Below are positions 52,769 through 62,902 of a stretch of DNA of 64,000 nucleotides, in pieces. The stretch covers positions 1-64,000 of the forward strand of contig NZ_STGV01000003.1 of NCBI RefSeq assembly GCF_004912165.1. Direction: 5' to 3'. Every line of letters starts with the position of its first letter. Within the stretch, counting starts at the first letter, position 1. A program made the position numbers and the translations under genes. Below the pieces are notes generated by a model. The model had not been told where the DNA came from. It saw nothing but the letters and a program-made list of their open reading frames with translations, and did not search any database. Origin of the DNA: Peteryoungia ipomoeae. Lineage in GTDB: Bacteria; Pseudomonadota; Alphaproteobacteria; Rhizobiales; Rhizobiaceae.

Positions 52769-53620
52769 TCAGTCGATCTCTGAGCGAAAGCCGTCAGCGC
52801 CCCAATGCCTTGACCTTTTTGCGGGCGCTGGCGGGGCGTAGTGGCGGGCAAGCGCCAGAAGGGCTGCGCGCAGCATGAGTTTTGCCGAACGGGCCGGCCA
52901 TTGACGCTCGCGCTCCACAAGCTCCAGCCCTTTGCCGAAGCAGCAGATATCGAGCGCGACGCCTGCAAGTTCCGGTCCCATGGCGTTGACGGCGTGCGAC
53001 ACGCGGGCGCGGGCCGCATAACGGCTGTCGGAGAGTTCCGTGGACGCCGATGGCTGGCCGCGCAGCTTCGTCGAAAGGCGCGGCTCCCAGGAAGCAGTGA
53101 TGCGCGGCTGCAGGCCGCCAAAGTCGAAATCGGCAGCGAGACGTTCGCCGGCCTCTATGGCCTCCGCAGACAAAAAGGGCGCTCCATTGCGCTCGCGCAG
53201 CCTGATCAGCGGCTGGAGGGCTGAGGCCTTGGCATTGCGCCGGAGCACGCGGCGGACCTTGCCCTCCGTCTCCAAGACCGGCTCGATGGCGCGGTGCTGA
53301 TCGGCAAAGCGCGATTCGGGCTGATCGCTCAAGGCGCGGCGGAGATAAGCGCGTGTTTCGCCCGTGGCGGCAAGCCTGTTGCCCTCCAGCCTTATCAGTC
53401 CTTGCGCCACCAGCCTTCGCACGAGCGCGCGTTCGATGCCGGGGGCATGATCCGGCCCGTCCGCCTCGTGGCTGTTCGGCAAGCTGATCGGGCCGTCGAG
53501 AAGCTGGCGCAGCAGGCGGCGGATGGCCTTGGCCTCCTGGCGCAGAGCGGAGGCGCCTGCGGCTTTTGCTGGAGCGGACAGGCCGGCTGCGCGCGGACTT
53601 GCGGTTGCGGTTCTGGTCAT
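52769..53620 (-). CDS. DUF6456 family protein
   Basis: This 283-aa protein has the C-terminal DUF6456 pattern as I recall it: LIRLRERNGAPFLSAEAIEAGERLAADFDFGGLQPRITASWEP, SDSRYAARARVSHAVNAMGPELAGVALDICCFGKGLELVERERQWPARSAKLMLRAALLALARHY. The N-terminal half is a winged-helix-like segment. GGGAGG lies 6 nt before the ATG at 53620. It follows a DnaA-domain-IV protein within 13 nt, so the two form an operon, perhaps in DNA-related regulation. Confidence 0.72.
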   Translation of the reverse strand: MTRTATASPRAAGLSAPAKAAGASALRQEAKAIRRLLRQLLDGPISLPNSHEADGPDHAPGIERALVRRLVAQGLIRLEGNRLAATGETRAYLRRALSDQPESRFADQHRAIEPVLETEGKVRRVLRRNAKASALQPLIRLRERNGAPFLSAEAIEAGERLAADFDFGGLQPRITASWEPRLSTKLRGQPSASTELSDSRYAARARVSHAVNAMGPELAGVALDICCFGKGLELVERERQWPARSAKLMLRAALLALARHYAPPAPAKRSRHWGADGFRSEID

Positions 53621-53633
53621 GGTGCCCTCCCCC

Positions 53634-54062
53634 TCAGGCTGCATGGCGCGAAAGCAGCGCGACGGCACCCGCCATGCGCTCCACCGTGCCGACAAAGGCG
53701 TCATAGGCCGGATCGTCGCGGCGGCTTTCCACCATCCGGCAGGCATGGCTGACGGTGCTGCGATCCCGGCCGAAGGCGCGTGCCACCTCCTCCATGCTGA
53801 GCGGCAGCGTGACATGGCAAACATACATGGAGACCTGGCGGATATGGGCATGCGCCCGGCGAGAATTGACGCCCGATGGCACCATGCCGAAGCCTTCCAG
53901 CAGATGCTGGGCAAACTCGCGGATGATCATGCAGAGGAGCCGGTTCGGGACGTTCTGCGGCGACGGGGCGGCTTCGGGAAAAGGGGATGCACCTTGCTGC
54001 GGCGGAAGATCTGGCAGCTCGATGACGCGAAGGGCATAATGCGGGGATGGGCTGGCTTGCAT
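53634..54062 (-). CDS. DnaA domain IV-like DNA-binding protein
   Basis: This 142-aa protein has a C-terminal helix-turn-helix like the DnaA-box-binding domain: MYVCHVTLPLSMEEVARAFGRDRSTVSHACRMVE, matching the GRDHSTV signature with R for H. The DnaA ATPase domain is absent. AGGAG lies 6 nt before the ATG. It might compete at DnaA boxes; that is inference. Confidence 0.8.
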   Translation of the reverse strand: MQASPSPHYALRVIELPDLPPQQGASPFPEAAPSPQNVPNRLLCMIIREFAQHLLEGFGMVPSGVNSRRAHAHIRQVSMYVCHVTLPLSMEEVARAFGRDRSTVSHACRMVESRRDDPAYDAFVGTVERMAGAVALLSRHAA

Positions 54063-54204
54063 GTTTCGCTCCTCTAGGATTTTCTTCCTATGAAGATAGC
54101 AGAGGAATGCCGATTAAAAACCCTGAATTGATAGGGATAGCGCAATTCCCGCGGCTGAAAGCTTTGCCTCAGACAAAGAGATCCGGATCTTATTCCTAAA
54201 GTTG

Positions 54205-54230
54205 AAAAGGCCGGGATCTCTCCCAGCCTT
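54205..54230 (-). terminator. Rho-independent terminator of mucR
   Basis: On the minus strand, AAGGCTGGGA-GAGA-TCCCGGCCTT is followed by TTC, 30 nt after the mucR stop. One wobble pair. Confidence 0.8.
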
Positions 54231-54260
54231 CAAACGCAACCTTCAATGAGGCCTGATGGA

Positions 54261-54689
54261 TTACTTGGAGCGCTTGCGGCGCTGGCCGAGACCCATTTCC
54301 TTGGCGAGACGCGAACGCGCTTCGGCATAGGCCGGTGCCACCATCGGGTAATCGGCGGGGAGGCCCCACTTTTCGCGATATTCGTCCGGGGTCATGTTGT
54401 AATGGGTCATCAGGTGCCGCTTGAGCGACTTGAACTTTTGACCGTCTTCCAGGCAGATCAGATAGTCGTCCTCGATCGACTTGCGGATCGGCACTGGCGG
54501 CTTCGGCTTTTCCACCGGCACGATAACCGGGGTCGGCGAAGACGTATTGCTAAGGGCCTGGTGGATATCACCGATCAGCTGGGCGAGATCGCCCGCCTGG
54601 ACGACGTGGTTGCCGACATAGGCCGCCACGATATCCGCCGTGAGTTCGACCAGCAGTTGCGGGTCGAGACCCTGTTGTACTTCACTCAT
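54261..54689 (-). CDS. mucR: MucR/Ros family transcriptional regulator
   Basis: This 142-aa regulator controls exopolysaccharide and motility genes in rhizobia. It has the Ros-type zinc finger [32 protein letters not shown], where the second metal ligand is the CDHH variant (C79, D82, H92, H96). AGGAG lies 6 nt before the ATG at 54689. The 410-base upstream region holds an inverted repeat and is AT-rich, as expected for MucR autoregulation. Confidence 0.93.
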   Translation of the reverse strand: MSEVQQGLDPQLLVELTADIVAAYVGNHVVQAGDLAQLIGDIHQALSNTSSPTPVIVPVEKPKPPVPIRKSIEDDYLICLEDGQKFKSLKRHLMTHYNMTPDEYREKWGLPADYPMVAPAYAEARSRLAKEMGLGQRRKRSK

Positions 54690-54866
54690 TTCAGTCTCCT
54701 GTTCATCCATCCCAGGCGCCGCCGCAGCCTGTTCACGATCAGAAGCCCTGCATTCAAGCCTAGATGCCTGAAACGCAGAACATAGCTTACCTTGAGAAAG
54801 CACTCGCCTCCGGCCACCCCCATTTTTTAGGGCCTTACTTTCAACAAGATTGATAAAACCTGCATA

Positions 54867-54888
54867 ACCACAATGAATCTCTTGTGGT
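54867..54888. promoter_or_regulatory. Inverted repeat ACCACAA-N8-TTGTGGT
   Basis: Perfect 7-bp arms lie about 180 nt upstream of mucR in an AT-rich region. It may be a regulator site. The rest of 54690-55099 shows no credible gene. Confidence 0.4.
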
Positions 54889-55099
54889 GAATACCTGTCC
54901 CCTCAACCTTCAACCTTGCGAAGCAGCAGAAAGCATTCTCACGAGTGGAATATCATTGCCACCGCAAAAGTCCACCCGGTATTTCTGCAGGATTTCACGG
55001 GTATAAAGATAAGCGACCACGCAAACACTGTCTTTGTTGCGACAGCGGATTGCGTAACGAATGTCACTCAACGCACGAAATTCTCCACCTCAAACCGAT

Positions 55100-55426
55100 T
55101 TACTTAGGCAGATCATCCCTAACTGAGACAGAATCCAGTGGATAACCCACTTTATGGGCCGCACGGGCGAGCAAATGCGCGGCGATCGGGGCGGTGAGGA
55201 CGAAGAAGATGATTCCGGCAAAAGCCCGGCCGAAGATGGCGATATCGCCCGAGTGCAGGCCCATGGCGAGCAGCAGCAGGCCGGAGCCGACCGTACCGGC
55301 CTTCGACGCTGCATGCATGCGGCTATAGACATCCGGCAGGCGATTGACGCCGATGGCCGCGATCAGCGAAAACACGGCGCCACCGACGATAAGCAGGGCG
55401 ATGATGAGGGCAAAGACTGTGGCCAT
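55100..55426 (-). CDS. phaG: Cation/proton antiporter subunit G (MnhG/PhaG)
   Basis: This 108-aa subunit has three membrane segments and the MnhG motif [30 protein letters not shown]. It is the last gene in the operon, 2 nt after phaF. Confidence 0.93.
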   Translation of the reverse strand: MATVFALIIALLIVGGAVFSLIAAIGVNRLPDVYSRMHAASKAGTVGSGLLLLAMGLHSGDIAIFGRAFAGIIFFVLTAPIAAHLLARAAHKVGYPLDSVSVRDDLPK

Positions 55427-55428
55427 GA

Positions 55429-55818
55429 TCAGACCTTCCCGTCCGGAGCTGCGGCTGGATTTTTAGCGCCTGCTGCGCGGGCCTTCCGCGACGGGCCATT
55501 TCGGCCGGCAGGGCCGCTGCCCGTCGTCTCCCCCTCGCCCACCCGCCCGCGCGCCAGGATGAAGCGGGCAAAGGCGACGGTTGCGAGGAAGCCGACAAGG
55601 CCGAGCGCGATGGCGATATCGATATAGAGCGTGTAGCCGGTGCCGAGTGCCACGACGGCGATGAAGCCGATGACGATGCCGACCAGCATGTCGAGGGCGA
55701 CGACCCGATCAGGCAGTGTGGGGCCGATGATGGCTCGGTAGACGGTGAGCACCAGCGCCACGATCAGGATGACGACGGCGAGATAGCTGGCGGCTGAGAT
55801 GATCTGTTCGGGTGTCAT
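55429..55818 (-). CDS. phaF: Cation/proton antiporter subunit F (MnhF/PhaF)
   Basis: This 129-aa subunit has three membrane segments and [20 protein letters not shown], the MnhF hallmark. A basic, disordered tail of about 35 residues extends beyond the usual ~90-aa length. The start overlaps the phaE stop. Confidence 0.92.
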   Translation of the reverse strand: MTPEQIISAASYLAVVILIVALVLTVYRAIIGPTLPDRVVALDMLVGIVIGFIAVVALGTGYTLYIDIAIALGLVGFLATVAFARFILARGRVGEGETTGSGPAGRNGPSRKARAAGAKNPAAAPDGKV

Positions 55819-56291
55819 CAGGCAAAGGCCTCCATGATCTTCTTCTCGAAGCCTTCGGCGATATCGCGGCGAGCGGCCTCCACATCGGAGCAATCAATGC
55901 CGTGGACATAAAGCGTCGAGCGATCTTCGGAGACATCAACCGAGAGCGTGCCGGGGGTCAGCGTGATGAGATTGGCCAGGAGCGCGATCTCCCAATCGCT
56001 TTTGACCGTCAGCGGATAGGCGAAGATACCGGGCTTCACATCCAGCTTCGGCGAGACCACGAGGATCGCGACCTTCCAGGCAGACTTGGCGAGTTCGACG
56101 ACAAAAAGGAGGATGAGCGAGAGGATGCGACGCGTGCGGCTGACATAATCGGGTCCGGCGATCTGATCCTTCACCAGGATCAGGGTGACCACCGAGATGG
56201 CGAGACCGAACAGCAGATTGTGAAAGGTGAAGCTGCCGCTCACCACAGCCCAGATCACCGCCATGACGAGGCTCAAGAGATAAAGGCTCAT
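55818..56291 (-). CDS. phaE: Cation/proton antiporter subunit E (MnhE/PhaE)
   Basis: This 157-aa subunit has two N-terminal membrane segments and the MnhE pattern [60 protein letters not shown]. It overlaps both neighbours (phaD by 4 nt). Confidence 0.93.
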   Translation of the reverse strand: MSLYLLSLVMAVIWAVVSGSFTFHNLLFGLAISVVTLILVKDQIAGPDYVSRTRRILSLILLFVVELAKSAWKVAILVVSPKLDVKPGIFAYPLTVKSDWEIALLANLITLTPGTLSVDVSEDRSTLYVHGIDCSDVEAARRDIAEGFEKKIMEAFA

Positions 56292-57862
56292 TGCGCACCT
56301 CCCTGGGTGAAGACGGACCCGATATAGGCAACGGGGCTCGACAGGCCGATGGCGGCGTCATGCGTTGCCGAAATCAGCTGTTCCGGAAACAGGCCGAACC
56401 AGACGACGAGCCCGCCAAGCAGCACGATCGGCGTCAAGCGCCAGCCGGTTTCGCCTGGCCTGATCGGACCGGCGGACACGGGGCGGTCTGCCGGCGCCGG
56501 CTTCCAGAAGGCGAAGAGAAAGACGCGACCGAAGGCGATGGTGGTGAAAAAGCCGGAGATGAGCACGGCTGCGGCAAGCCACCAGGCGCCGATATCGATC
56601 GATGCCTTGACGAGCAGCGCCTTGGGCCAGAAGCCGGAAAACGGCGGCAGACCGCTTGCGGCGAAGAACAGGGCCAGCGAGACCGCGCCGAAGACCGGCG
56701 CTGCGGTCCACAGGCCGGACACGGAGGCGAGATTGAAGCTGCCGCCGATGCGGGCGATTTCGCCGGCGACCAGATAGAGCGCCGTCATCAGGATGATCGA
56801 ATGCAGCGCATAAAGCAGCGCCGCGCCAACCGCCGCCTCGCCGCCGATGGCGACGCCGACGAACATGTTGCCGATGCCGGCGATCACGACGAAGCCGAGA
56901 AAGCGGCGAACATCGCTTTGCGCCAGCGCGCCCAGCGCCCCGAAGATCAGGGTCAGCACGGCGACAACGGCAATCGGCAGGCTCAGGGTTTCGCGCTCCA
57001 CCGGAAACAGCATGACCATGACGCGCATCAGCGCATAGACGCCGACCTTGGTCAGAAGCCCGGCAAACAGGGCCGAGACGACGACGCGCGGCGTGTGATA
57101 GGAGGCGGGCAGCCAGAAATTGACCGGGAAGGCCGCAGCCTTCATCGAGAAGGCCAGGATGAAGAGTGCCGACAGCGTCACCAGCGGCGCCGTTTCCTGG
57201 TAGAGCGGCACCTTGCGGGCGATATCGGCCATGTTGAGCGTGCCGAAGATGCCGTAAAGATAGGCGACCGCAATCAGGAAGAGCGTGGTGGCAATGAGGT
57301 TCAGCACCGCATATTTCAGCGCGCCATCGATCTGCCTGTGTTCCGAGCCGAGGATCAGGAGACCGAAGGACGATATCAGCAGCACCTCGAACCAGACATA
57401 GAGGTTGAAGATATCGCCGGTGAGGAAGGCGCCGCAAACGCCGGCCATCAGCATCATCAACAGCGGATAGAAGCCATAGCGGCGACCGCTGCGATCAATC
57501 TCCACCTGCGCGTAGAGCACGCAGGCCAAGGCGACGATGGCAGCGGACAGCGCAAGCAGCGCGCCGGTGAGATCCACCGTGATGGCAATGCCGAAGGGCG
57601 GCAGCCAGCGGCCCATCATCATGGTGATCGGGCCATCTGCAAGCACCTGGCGAAGCAGAAGGATCGTGTTGAGAACGAGCAGCAGCAGCCCGAGGATGGC
57701 GACCGGCGGATGCCAGTGCACGCGGTGGCGGATCATCATCAGGAAGGCGGCAAAGGCCATGCAAAGCGCAATCGGCGTGACGGTCAGCCACTGCGCGAAA
57801 CTTGCCGGCTCGGTGACCATGGCGGCAGCGTAATCAACAACTTGGGTGCTGGGTGCAGCCAT
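56288..57862 (-). CDS. phaD: Cation/proton antiporter subunit D (MnhD/PhaD)
   Basis: This 524-aa integral membrane protein is homologous to proton-pumping NADH dehydrogenase subunits, with about 14 membrane segments, FVWFEVLLISSFGLLILG (conserved Glu) and MKAAAFPVNFWLPASYHTPRVVVSALFAGLLTKVGVYAL (conserved Lys). It carries the proton path of the Mrp-type complex. GGAGGT lies 8 nt before the ATG. Confidence 0.95.
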   Translation of the reverse strand: MAAPSTQVVDYAAAMVTEPASFAQWLTVTPIALCMAFAAFLMMIRHRVHWHPPVAILGLLLLVLNTILLLRQVLADGPITMMMGRWLPPFGIAITVDLTGALLALSAAIVALACVLYAQVEIDRSGRRYGFYPLLMMLMAGVCGAFLTGDIFNLYVWFEVLLISSFGLLILGSEHRQIDGALKYAVLNLIATTLFLIAVAYLYGIFGTLNMADIARKVPLYQETAPLVTLSALFILAFSMKAAAFPVNFWLPASYHTPRVVVSALFAGLLTKVGVYALMRVMVMLFPVERETLSLPIAVVAVLTLIFGALGALAQSDVRRFLGFVVIAGIGNMFVGVAIGGEAAVGAALLYALHSIILMTALYLVAGEIARIGGSFNLASVSGLWTAAPVFGAVSLALFFAASGLPPFSGFWPKALLVKASIDIGAWWLAAAVLISGFFTTIAFGRVFLFAFWKPAPADRPVSAGPIRPGETGWRLTPIVLLGGLVVWFGLFPEQLISATHDAAIGLSSPVAYIGSVFTQGGAQ

Positions 57863-58122
57863 CAGGCGCGACCTCCGTGGTCTTCATGAAATGTCAATGG
57901 TCGGGAGGTGTGGTCACCCCCCTTGGTGCCCTGAACCTTGCGAAAGGCAGGCATCTCTCTCATGCGGGGCAGGTTAATGGCATTTGGGGTATCGCTGTCG
58001 TCTTCTGCCTCCCTCTTCATGCGCTGCTCAAAATCCATAGGCAATTGCCCTGCCTCAAGGGGGGTAAGCCCCGGCACAATCTGGCCAGCCGAAGAACCGG
58101 TGCACGCGATGGCTGCGATCAT
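57862..58122 (-). CDS. Candidate 86-aa protein within the antiporter operon
   Basis: A frame begins 3 nt after the phaC stop and its own stop overlaps the phaD start (TGATG), so it is coupled on both sides. The peptide (VPGLTPLEAGQLPMDFEQRMKREAEDDSDTPNAINLPRMREMPAFRKVQ) is charged, soluble and unlike any Mrp subunit; in other rhizobia phaC and phaD normally adjoin. It may be an added gene, or an insertion that happens to remain open. Confidence 0.4.
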   Translation of the reverse strand: MIAAIACTGSSAGQIVPGLTPLEAGQLPMDFEQRMKREAEDDSDTPNAINLPRMREMPAFRKVQGTKGGDHTSRPLTFHEDHGGRA

Positions 58123-58124
58123 TC

Positions 58125-58502
58125 TCAATACCCCATCGGTGGCAGGGGTTCGTCCTTCGGCTCGGCCAGGCGCATCTCGTCGCTGTCATCGGTGCCGAGA
58201 TCCTGATAGGCGCGCCAGGTGAGCACCAGCAGGAAGCAGAAGAAGGAGAAGGAAATGACGATGGCCGTCAGGATCAGCGCCTGCGGCAAGGGATTGGCGG
58301 CAGCGGCCGAGAGCGTGTCTTCACCACCGGGAATGATCGGCGGGATGGCGGGCGTCAGCCGGCCATTGGTGAAGATCAGCATGTTGACGGCATTGCCGAG
58401 AAGCACGATGCCGAGCAGGATGCGGATGACCTTCTTCGACAGCATCAGATAGATGGCGGCAGCAAAGAAGATGCCGACGACGAGCGCGAAAATCGGTTCC
58501 AT
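58125..58502 (-). CDS. phaC: Cation/proton antiporter subunit C (MnhC/PhaC)
   Basis: This 125-aa subunit is NuoK-like, with three membrane segments and LSKKVIRILLGIVLLGNAVNMLIFTNG, DPLPQALILTAIVISF-type sequence (PLPQALILTAIVI). It starts on the phaB stop. Confidence 0.95.
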   Translation of the reverse strand: MEPIFALVVGIFFAAAIYLMLSKKVIRILLGIVLLGNAVNMLIFTNGRLTPAIPPIIPGGEDTLSAAAANPLPQALILTAIVISFSFFCFLLVLTWRAYQDLGTDDSDEMRLAEPKDEPLPPMGY

Positions 58503-58921
58503 CAGCCGTCATCCCTTTCTTCAAGCGTCAGCGCAATCGAGGCAAAGGTGCCGAGCACCACCAGATAGACCCCGATATCGAAGGAGATGACGGTGGCAAG
58601 CGGCACTTCGACGCCAAACAGTGTGGGGTAGACCCAGACCCCGGTCATGAAGGGGTAGCCCAGAGGCGCCGAGACAAAGCCCGAAAGCACGGAAATCAAC
58701 AGGCCGCAGCCGGCAATCGACATCGGGTGGAAATGCAAGGCGCGGCGCACCGCCTGCACACCGAAGGCGATGGCGTAGATGGCAAAGGCCGAAGCGCCGA
58801 TCAGACCGCCGATAAAGCCGCCGCCCGGTTCGTTGTGACCGCGCAGGAGCACGAAAACCGAAAAGAGCAGCATCAGGGCCGTGAGCAATGGCGCAAAGGT
58901 GCGGAAGATCAGCGTGTTCAT
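58502..58921 (-). CDS. phaB: Cation/proton antiporter subunit B (MnhB/PhaB)
   Basis: This 139-aa subunit has four membrane segments and the MnhB motif [29 protein letters not shown]. Its start follows a repeat insertion that separates it from phaA. Confidence 0.93.
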   Translation of the reverse strand: MNTLIFRTFAPLLTALMLLFSVFVLLRGHNEPGGGFIGGLIGASAFAIYAIAFGVQAVRRALHFHPMSIAGCGLLISVLSGFVSAPLGYPFMTGVWVYPTLFGVEVPLATVISFDIGVYLVVLGTFASIALTLEERDDG

Positions 58922-59159
58922 CGGGCGACCTCAAGACTTGCGGCGCTGCGGGTCGTGGTTACCCCCCTCTGCCCTGCCGGGCATCTCCCCCACAAGGGGG
59001 GAGAGCGGAAAGCCGCAAGGCCCGGCGCAAACGACAAGATAAGGGCATCATGGGAGGCGGCCACAGCGGCAGTGGATACTCTCCCCCCCTGTGGGGGAGA
59101 TGTCGGCGCAGCCGACAGAGGGGGGTAAGCCGCAGTGAGGATCATCGGAGAGACCATGG
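58922..59159. repeat. Inverted palindromic repeats inserted between phaA and phaB
   Basis: Two copies of the unit seen at 2622-2662 lie in opposite orientation: about 58963-59003 (CCCCCTCTG...GGCATCTCCCCCACAAGGGGG) and 59078-59133 (CTCCCCC..GTGGGGGAGATGTCGGC, then GACAGAGGGGGG). A frame runs through the whole insert from an ATG overlapping the phaA stop to a TGA overlapping the phaB start. The encoded peptide (SPPLWGRCPAGQRGV etc.) is repeat-derived, so a true gene is doubtful. Confidence 0.75.
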
Positions 59160-61559
59160 TCATTTGCCTGCCGCCTTTTTCTTCTTCGCCGGCGCCGGCG
59201 ACGGGGCGATTGCGGACGGCTGAGGTGTCTGGATGGGGGGCGGAGCGACCCGGATGCGGATGAGTGCGAGGATCGACAGGCCCGTGACCATCACGACCGC
59301 GATCTCGCCCATCGTATCCACACCGCGGAAATCGACGATGATGACGTTCACGACATTGGCGCCATGCGCAATGATCTTGGAATATTCCGAGAAGAACTGC
59401 GTCAGGCTCGTATCGAAACTGCCGGCGGTGGTGCCGATGAGGAGCAGCATGAAGCCGATGCCGCAGGCAATGGCGAGTGCCCCATCCATCAGCACGGCGC
59501 CGGCCGGACGGTGATCGGAGAGCGAGAGGCGCAGCCGCGTCATGACCAGCGCCAGGATGACGACCGACAGGGTTTCGACCATGAACTGGGTGAAGGACAG
59601 ATCCGGCGCGCCATAGATCAGGAACAGCACCGCAATGGCAAACCCCTGGATGCCGAGGCAGACGATGGCTGTCAGGCGATCCTTGGCGGTCAGCACCGCC
59701 ACGACGCCGACAACGGCAATCGCCAGCATGGCAAGCTCATGCAGCGACGCATCGTTCGGCCAGGCCGGCACAGGCGGCAGCTCGCCATAAACAACGGGCG
59801 TGACCAGAAGCACGATCGCAACAAAGATGAAGCTCATCGCGATGTAGGTTTCAAGCCGGCCATTCTGCACGAACCGGGTGACCTTTGTGGCAAAACGCAC
59901 CAGGCCGGAGATCGCGTGATCAAAACCACGGTCCGGGCTCAAGCCCAGCGCCGTGACGAAGTGATCGACGGCGGCGCGCAGGCGATCCAGGCCGAGATAG
60001 AGCACGATGCCCAGAACCACGGTCAGCACGGAAAGCGCGAGTGCCGCACCGATATGCGGGATAAGGCTGATGGTGATCGTCTGCGCCTCGCCATCCACGG
60101 CACTGGCCATGGGGGAAGAAATGTAGCGATGCGCGACAGAGGACAGGAGCGCGCCCGCGAGCGACAGGACGGCGAGCGTCAGCGGGCCGAGCCAGAGCAG
60201 AATGGGCCCCTCATGCGCGTGCTTCGGCGCGGCTTTTTCTTCGCCGAGGAAGGGTTTGAGGCCGACGGCAAAGGCAATGACGAACATCAGCGCATTGCCG
60301 ATGACGGCAACCGAGGTGAAGAGGATGGCGCGCGGGCTTGTGCCGGCCAGGGCCGCATAGATCTCCTCCTTGGCGAGGAAGCCGAAGAGCGGCGGCAGAC
60401 CGGCCATCGAAATGCCGGCCAGAAGGGCTGCGGCAAAGGTGATCGGCATCAGCTTTCTGAGACCGCCGAGCCTGGTGATATCGCGCGTGCCGGCCTCATG
60501 ATCGATGGCGCCGGCGACCATGAAGAGCGCGCCCTTGAACAGCGAGTGGGCGACGAGATAGAGCACGGCTGCCTCGACCGCATAGGGCGTATCGAAGCCG
60601 GTCAGCATGACCAAAAGGCCGAGCGAGGCAACGGTCGTATAGGCCAGCATCAGCTTCAAGTCCGTCTGGCGCACGGCGAGCACGGCGCCGACCAGAAGCG
60701 TGATGCCGCCGAAGAAGGGAAGCAGGATTTCCCAGGCGGGTGTCTCGCCCATTACCGGGTTGAGGCGCATCAACAGATAGACGCCGGCCTTCACCATGGT
60801 GGCCGAGTGCAGATAGGCCGAGACCGGGGTCGGCGCTTCCATGGCATTGGGCAGCCAGAAGTGGAAGGGAAACTGCGCCGACTTGGTGAAGGCGCCGCCG
60901 AGCACGAGCAGCAAGGCTGCAAGATAGAAAGGGCTTTGGCGCAGCGTATCGCCGGTCGCGAGCAGCAGCGACAGCTGGCTGACGCCCGTGATGTTCCACA
61001 GGAAGAAGATGCCGGCCAAGAGAATGAGGCCGCCGCCGCCGGTGACCACCAGCGCCTGCAGGGCAGCCCGGCGCGAGGCTTCGCGGGCATGATCGAACCC
61101 GATGAGCAGGAAGGAAGTGATCGAGGTCAGCTCCCAGAAGACGAAGAGCATCAATAGGCTGTCGGACACGACGACGCCAAGCATGGCGCCCATGAAGAGC
61201 AGGATATAGGCGATGAACCGCCCCTGCTGCGGATGACCCTTCATGTAACCGCCGGCATAGAGCACGATCAGCGCGCCGATGCCGGTGATCAAAAGCGCGA
61301 AGGTGAGCGACAGGCCATCGATCAACCAGGAAAAGGACAGGTTGAGGCTGGGCACCCAGGCATAACCACCGGTGACGCGACCGCCATCTGCGATCTCCGG
61401 CAGGAAACCGGCGAAATGGGCGAAGGCAAGCGCTGGGAAGAGAGCAAGAAACCAGGCGCCATTGGCACCCATCCGACCGACCACGGCAGGCGCCGCAAGC
61501 GCTGCGACGAAGGGCAAGAGCATCGCGATCCAGGTCAGATCGCTCGAAAGTTCAGGCAT
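59160..61559 (-). CDS. phaA: Cation/proton antiporter subunit A (MnhA/PhaA)
   Basis: This 799-aa subunit has about 20 membrane segments. An NuoL-like N-terminal part ([70 protein letters not shown]) is followed by a C-terminal MbhD/MrpE-like extension ([38 protein letters not shown]). It is the main structural subunit of the K+ or Na+/H+ antiporter and heads the operon. GGGGAG lies 5 nt before the ATG. In S. meliloti the Pha complex is needed for potassium efflux and infection. Confidence 0.95.
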   Translation of the reverse strand: MPELSSDLTWIAMLLPFVAALAAPAVVGRMGANGAWFLALFPALAFAHFAGFLPEIADGGRVTGGYAWVPSLNLSFSWLIDGLSLTFALLITGIGALIVLYAGGYMKGHPQQGRFIAYILLFMGAMLGVVVSDSLLMLFVFWELTSITSFLLIGFDHAREASRRAALQALVVTGGGGLILLAGIFFLWNITGVSQLSLLLATGDTLRQSPFYLAALLLVLGGAFTKSAQFPFHFWLPNAMEAPTPVSAYLHSATMVKAGVYLLMRLNPVMGETPAWEILLPFFGGITLLVGAVLAVRQTDLKLMLAYTTVASLGLLVMLTGFDTPYAVEAAVLYLVAHSLFKGALFMVAGAIDHEAGTRDITRLGGLRKLMPITFAAALLAGISMAGLPPLFGFLAKEEIYAALAGTSPRAILFTSVAVIGNALMFVIAFAVGLKPFLGEEKAAPKHAHEGPILLWLGPLTLAVLSLAGALLSSVAHRYISSPMASAVDGEAQTITISLIPHIGAALALSVLTVVLGIVLYLGLDRLRAAVDHFVTALGLSPDRGFDHAISGLVRFATKVTRFVQNGRLETYIAMSFIFVAIVLLVTPVVYGELPPVPAWPNDASLHELAMLAIAVVGVVAVLTAKDRLTAIVCLGIQGFAIAVLFLIYGAPDLSFTQFMVETLSVVILALVMTRLRLSLSDHRPAGAVLMDGALAIACGIGFMLLLIGTTAGSFDTSLTQFFSEYSKIIAHGANVVNVIIVDFRGVDTMGEIAVVMVTGLSILALIRIRVAPPPIQTPQPSAIAPSPAPAKKKKAAGK

Positions 61560-61844
61560 TCAAACTCCCCGTCGGGTCATGGGAACCGTGGTGACAAGCA
61601 TGAGGGTGTTAGGACAAGCCAACCTTGGTCTCAAGCAAAAACGAACCAAAATGCGATCACGGACGCGTCAACCCACGATTCTGTGAGGCCCGCCCGATGT
61701 AGTTCAGAGTTTCGTGATCAGCAGCGGTGGTCAAGTGGCCTTTCGACCAATGCAGCGCGATTGCGGCGCGCCTGTCGGCGCCCTATCTATAGTGCAACGC
61801 GGCGCTCAATTCTTGTGCGCCCTTTGCATTCGAGGAGCATTTTC

Positions 61845-62270
61845 ATGGCTTTTACCCCGACCGACACGGCAAATTCGCCGCGCATCGCCAAGAGCGATGA
61901 GGAATGGCGCGAACAGCTGACGCCGGAGCAGTATCGCATCCTGCGCGAGCACGGCACCGAACGCGCCTTTACCGGGCCTTACTGGGACAATTTCGACAAG
62001 GGCCTCTATCGCTGTGCGGCCTGTGACGAACCGCTCTTCGTTTCCGACACCAAATTCGATGCCGGCTGCGGCTGGCCGAGCTATTTCGAGCCGGTGAAGC
62101 CGGATGCGGTGACCGAACACACCGACCGCAGCTTCGGCATGGTGCGCACCGAAATCCGCTGCGCCAATTGTGGCGGCCACCTGGGCCACGTCTTCCCCGA
62201 CGGCCCGCCGCCGACCGGCTTGCGCTATTGCATCAACGGCCACTCGATGGTGTTTACGCCGATCGAGTGA
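61845..62270 (+). CDS. msrB: Methionine-(R)-sulfoxide reductase B
   Basis: This 141-aa enzyme repairs oxidised methionine. It has both zinc-binding pairs (CAAC at 57-60, CANC at 106-109), GCGWPSYF, and the catalytic C129 in [15 protein letters not shown] lies 7 nt before the ATG at 61845. Cytoplasmic, no signal peptide. Confidence 0.95.
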   Translation: MAFTPTDTANSPRIAKSDEEWREQLTPEQYRILREHGTERAFTGPYWDNFDKGLYRCAACDEPLFVSDTKFDAGCGWPSYFEPVKPDAVTEHTDRSFGMVRTEIRCANCGGHLGHVFPDGPPPTGLRYCINGHSMVFTPIE

Positions 62271-62344
62271 GGCTGGGATTGCGGGCCGTGTCCGATCTAA
62301 ACGCGGGATCGAACACGGCGGCAACAATCATAGCAATAGACTAG

Positions 62345-62371
62345 ATCCGGTGAGCCGGCGGTCACCGGATA
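62345..62371. repeat. Hairpin GATCCGGTGA/TCACCGGAT
   Basis: A 9-bp stem around a GCCGGCGG loop, with outer CTAGA/TCTAG matches, lies between msrB and the HxlR fragment. It lacks a T run. It might mark a deletion or insertion boundary. Confidence 0.4.
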
Positions 62372-62402
62372 GAGTCTAGGCCGTTTGCCGGTGCGCGAGG
62401 GC

Positions 62403-62691
62403 CATCAGCGGCGTCTCCCACTACAACGGCTACCTTTGCGCCGGTGAAGGCATCGCCACCAATGTGCTTTCCGACCGTCTGGCCAGACTGGAGGCCACCG
62501 GCTTCGTGACCAAGGCACGCGATCCCGCGGATGGCCGTCGGCATGTCTACAGCCTGACCGACAAGGGGGCGGATCTTGCACCCGTGCTCTCGGCGATCGT
62601 GGTGTGGGCGGCCAGGCACACGGCAACAGACGCGACCGCCGATGCCGTTGCGGCGCTTGGCGAGGGCGGCGGCCGGCCTGCGGGGCGCTGA
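62403..62691 (+). pseudogene. 5'-truncated HxlR-type regulator
   Basis: The frame encodes AGEGIATNVLSDRLARLEATGFVTKARDPADGRRHVYSLTDKGADLAPVLSAIVVWAARHTATDA, the recognition helix, wing and C-terminal helix of an HxlR-family winged-helix protein. The first ~45 residues of the family are absent, with unrelated sequence in front (SHYNGYLC) and no proper start. A gene remnant. The GEGIATNVL.DRL segment is a strong family match. Confidence 0.7.
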
Positions 62692-62902
62692 GCGCCGGCC
62701 TCCGGTCGCACCAGCATCCGGGGCACGCCGGCGCCGGCGGCCATTGCGTGAGCCAGCCCTGCGGAGAGTTCGACTAAATTTGCATCGCCGCCCCTGCCGC
62801 ACTGTTTACCAGCCCGGTCGGAGCATATTGCGCACATCCTTAAATGGTGCTACCTAAGATGGCAGACAAACTTTAAGCTCATCTTGAGTTGCATAGATAC
62901 CC

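Noticed and set aside
58918-59163. 81-aa frame between phaA and phaB as a gene
   Set aside because: Its sequence is almost entirely derived from palindromic repeats; kept as an observation, not a gene.
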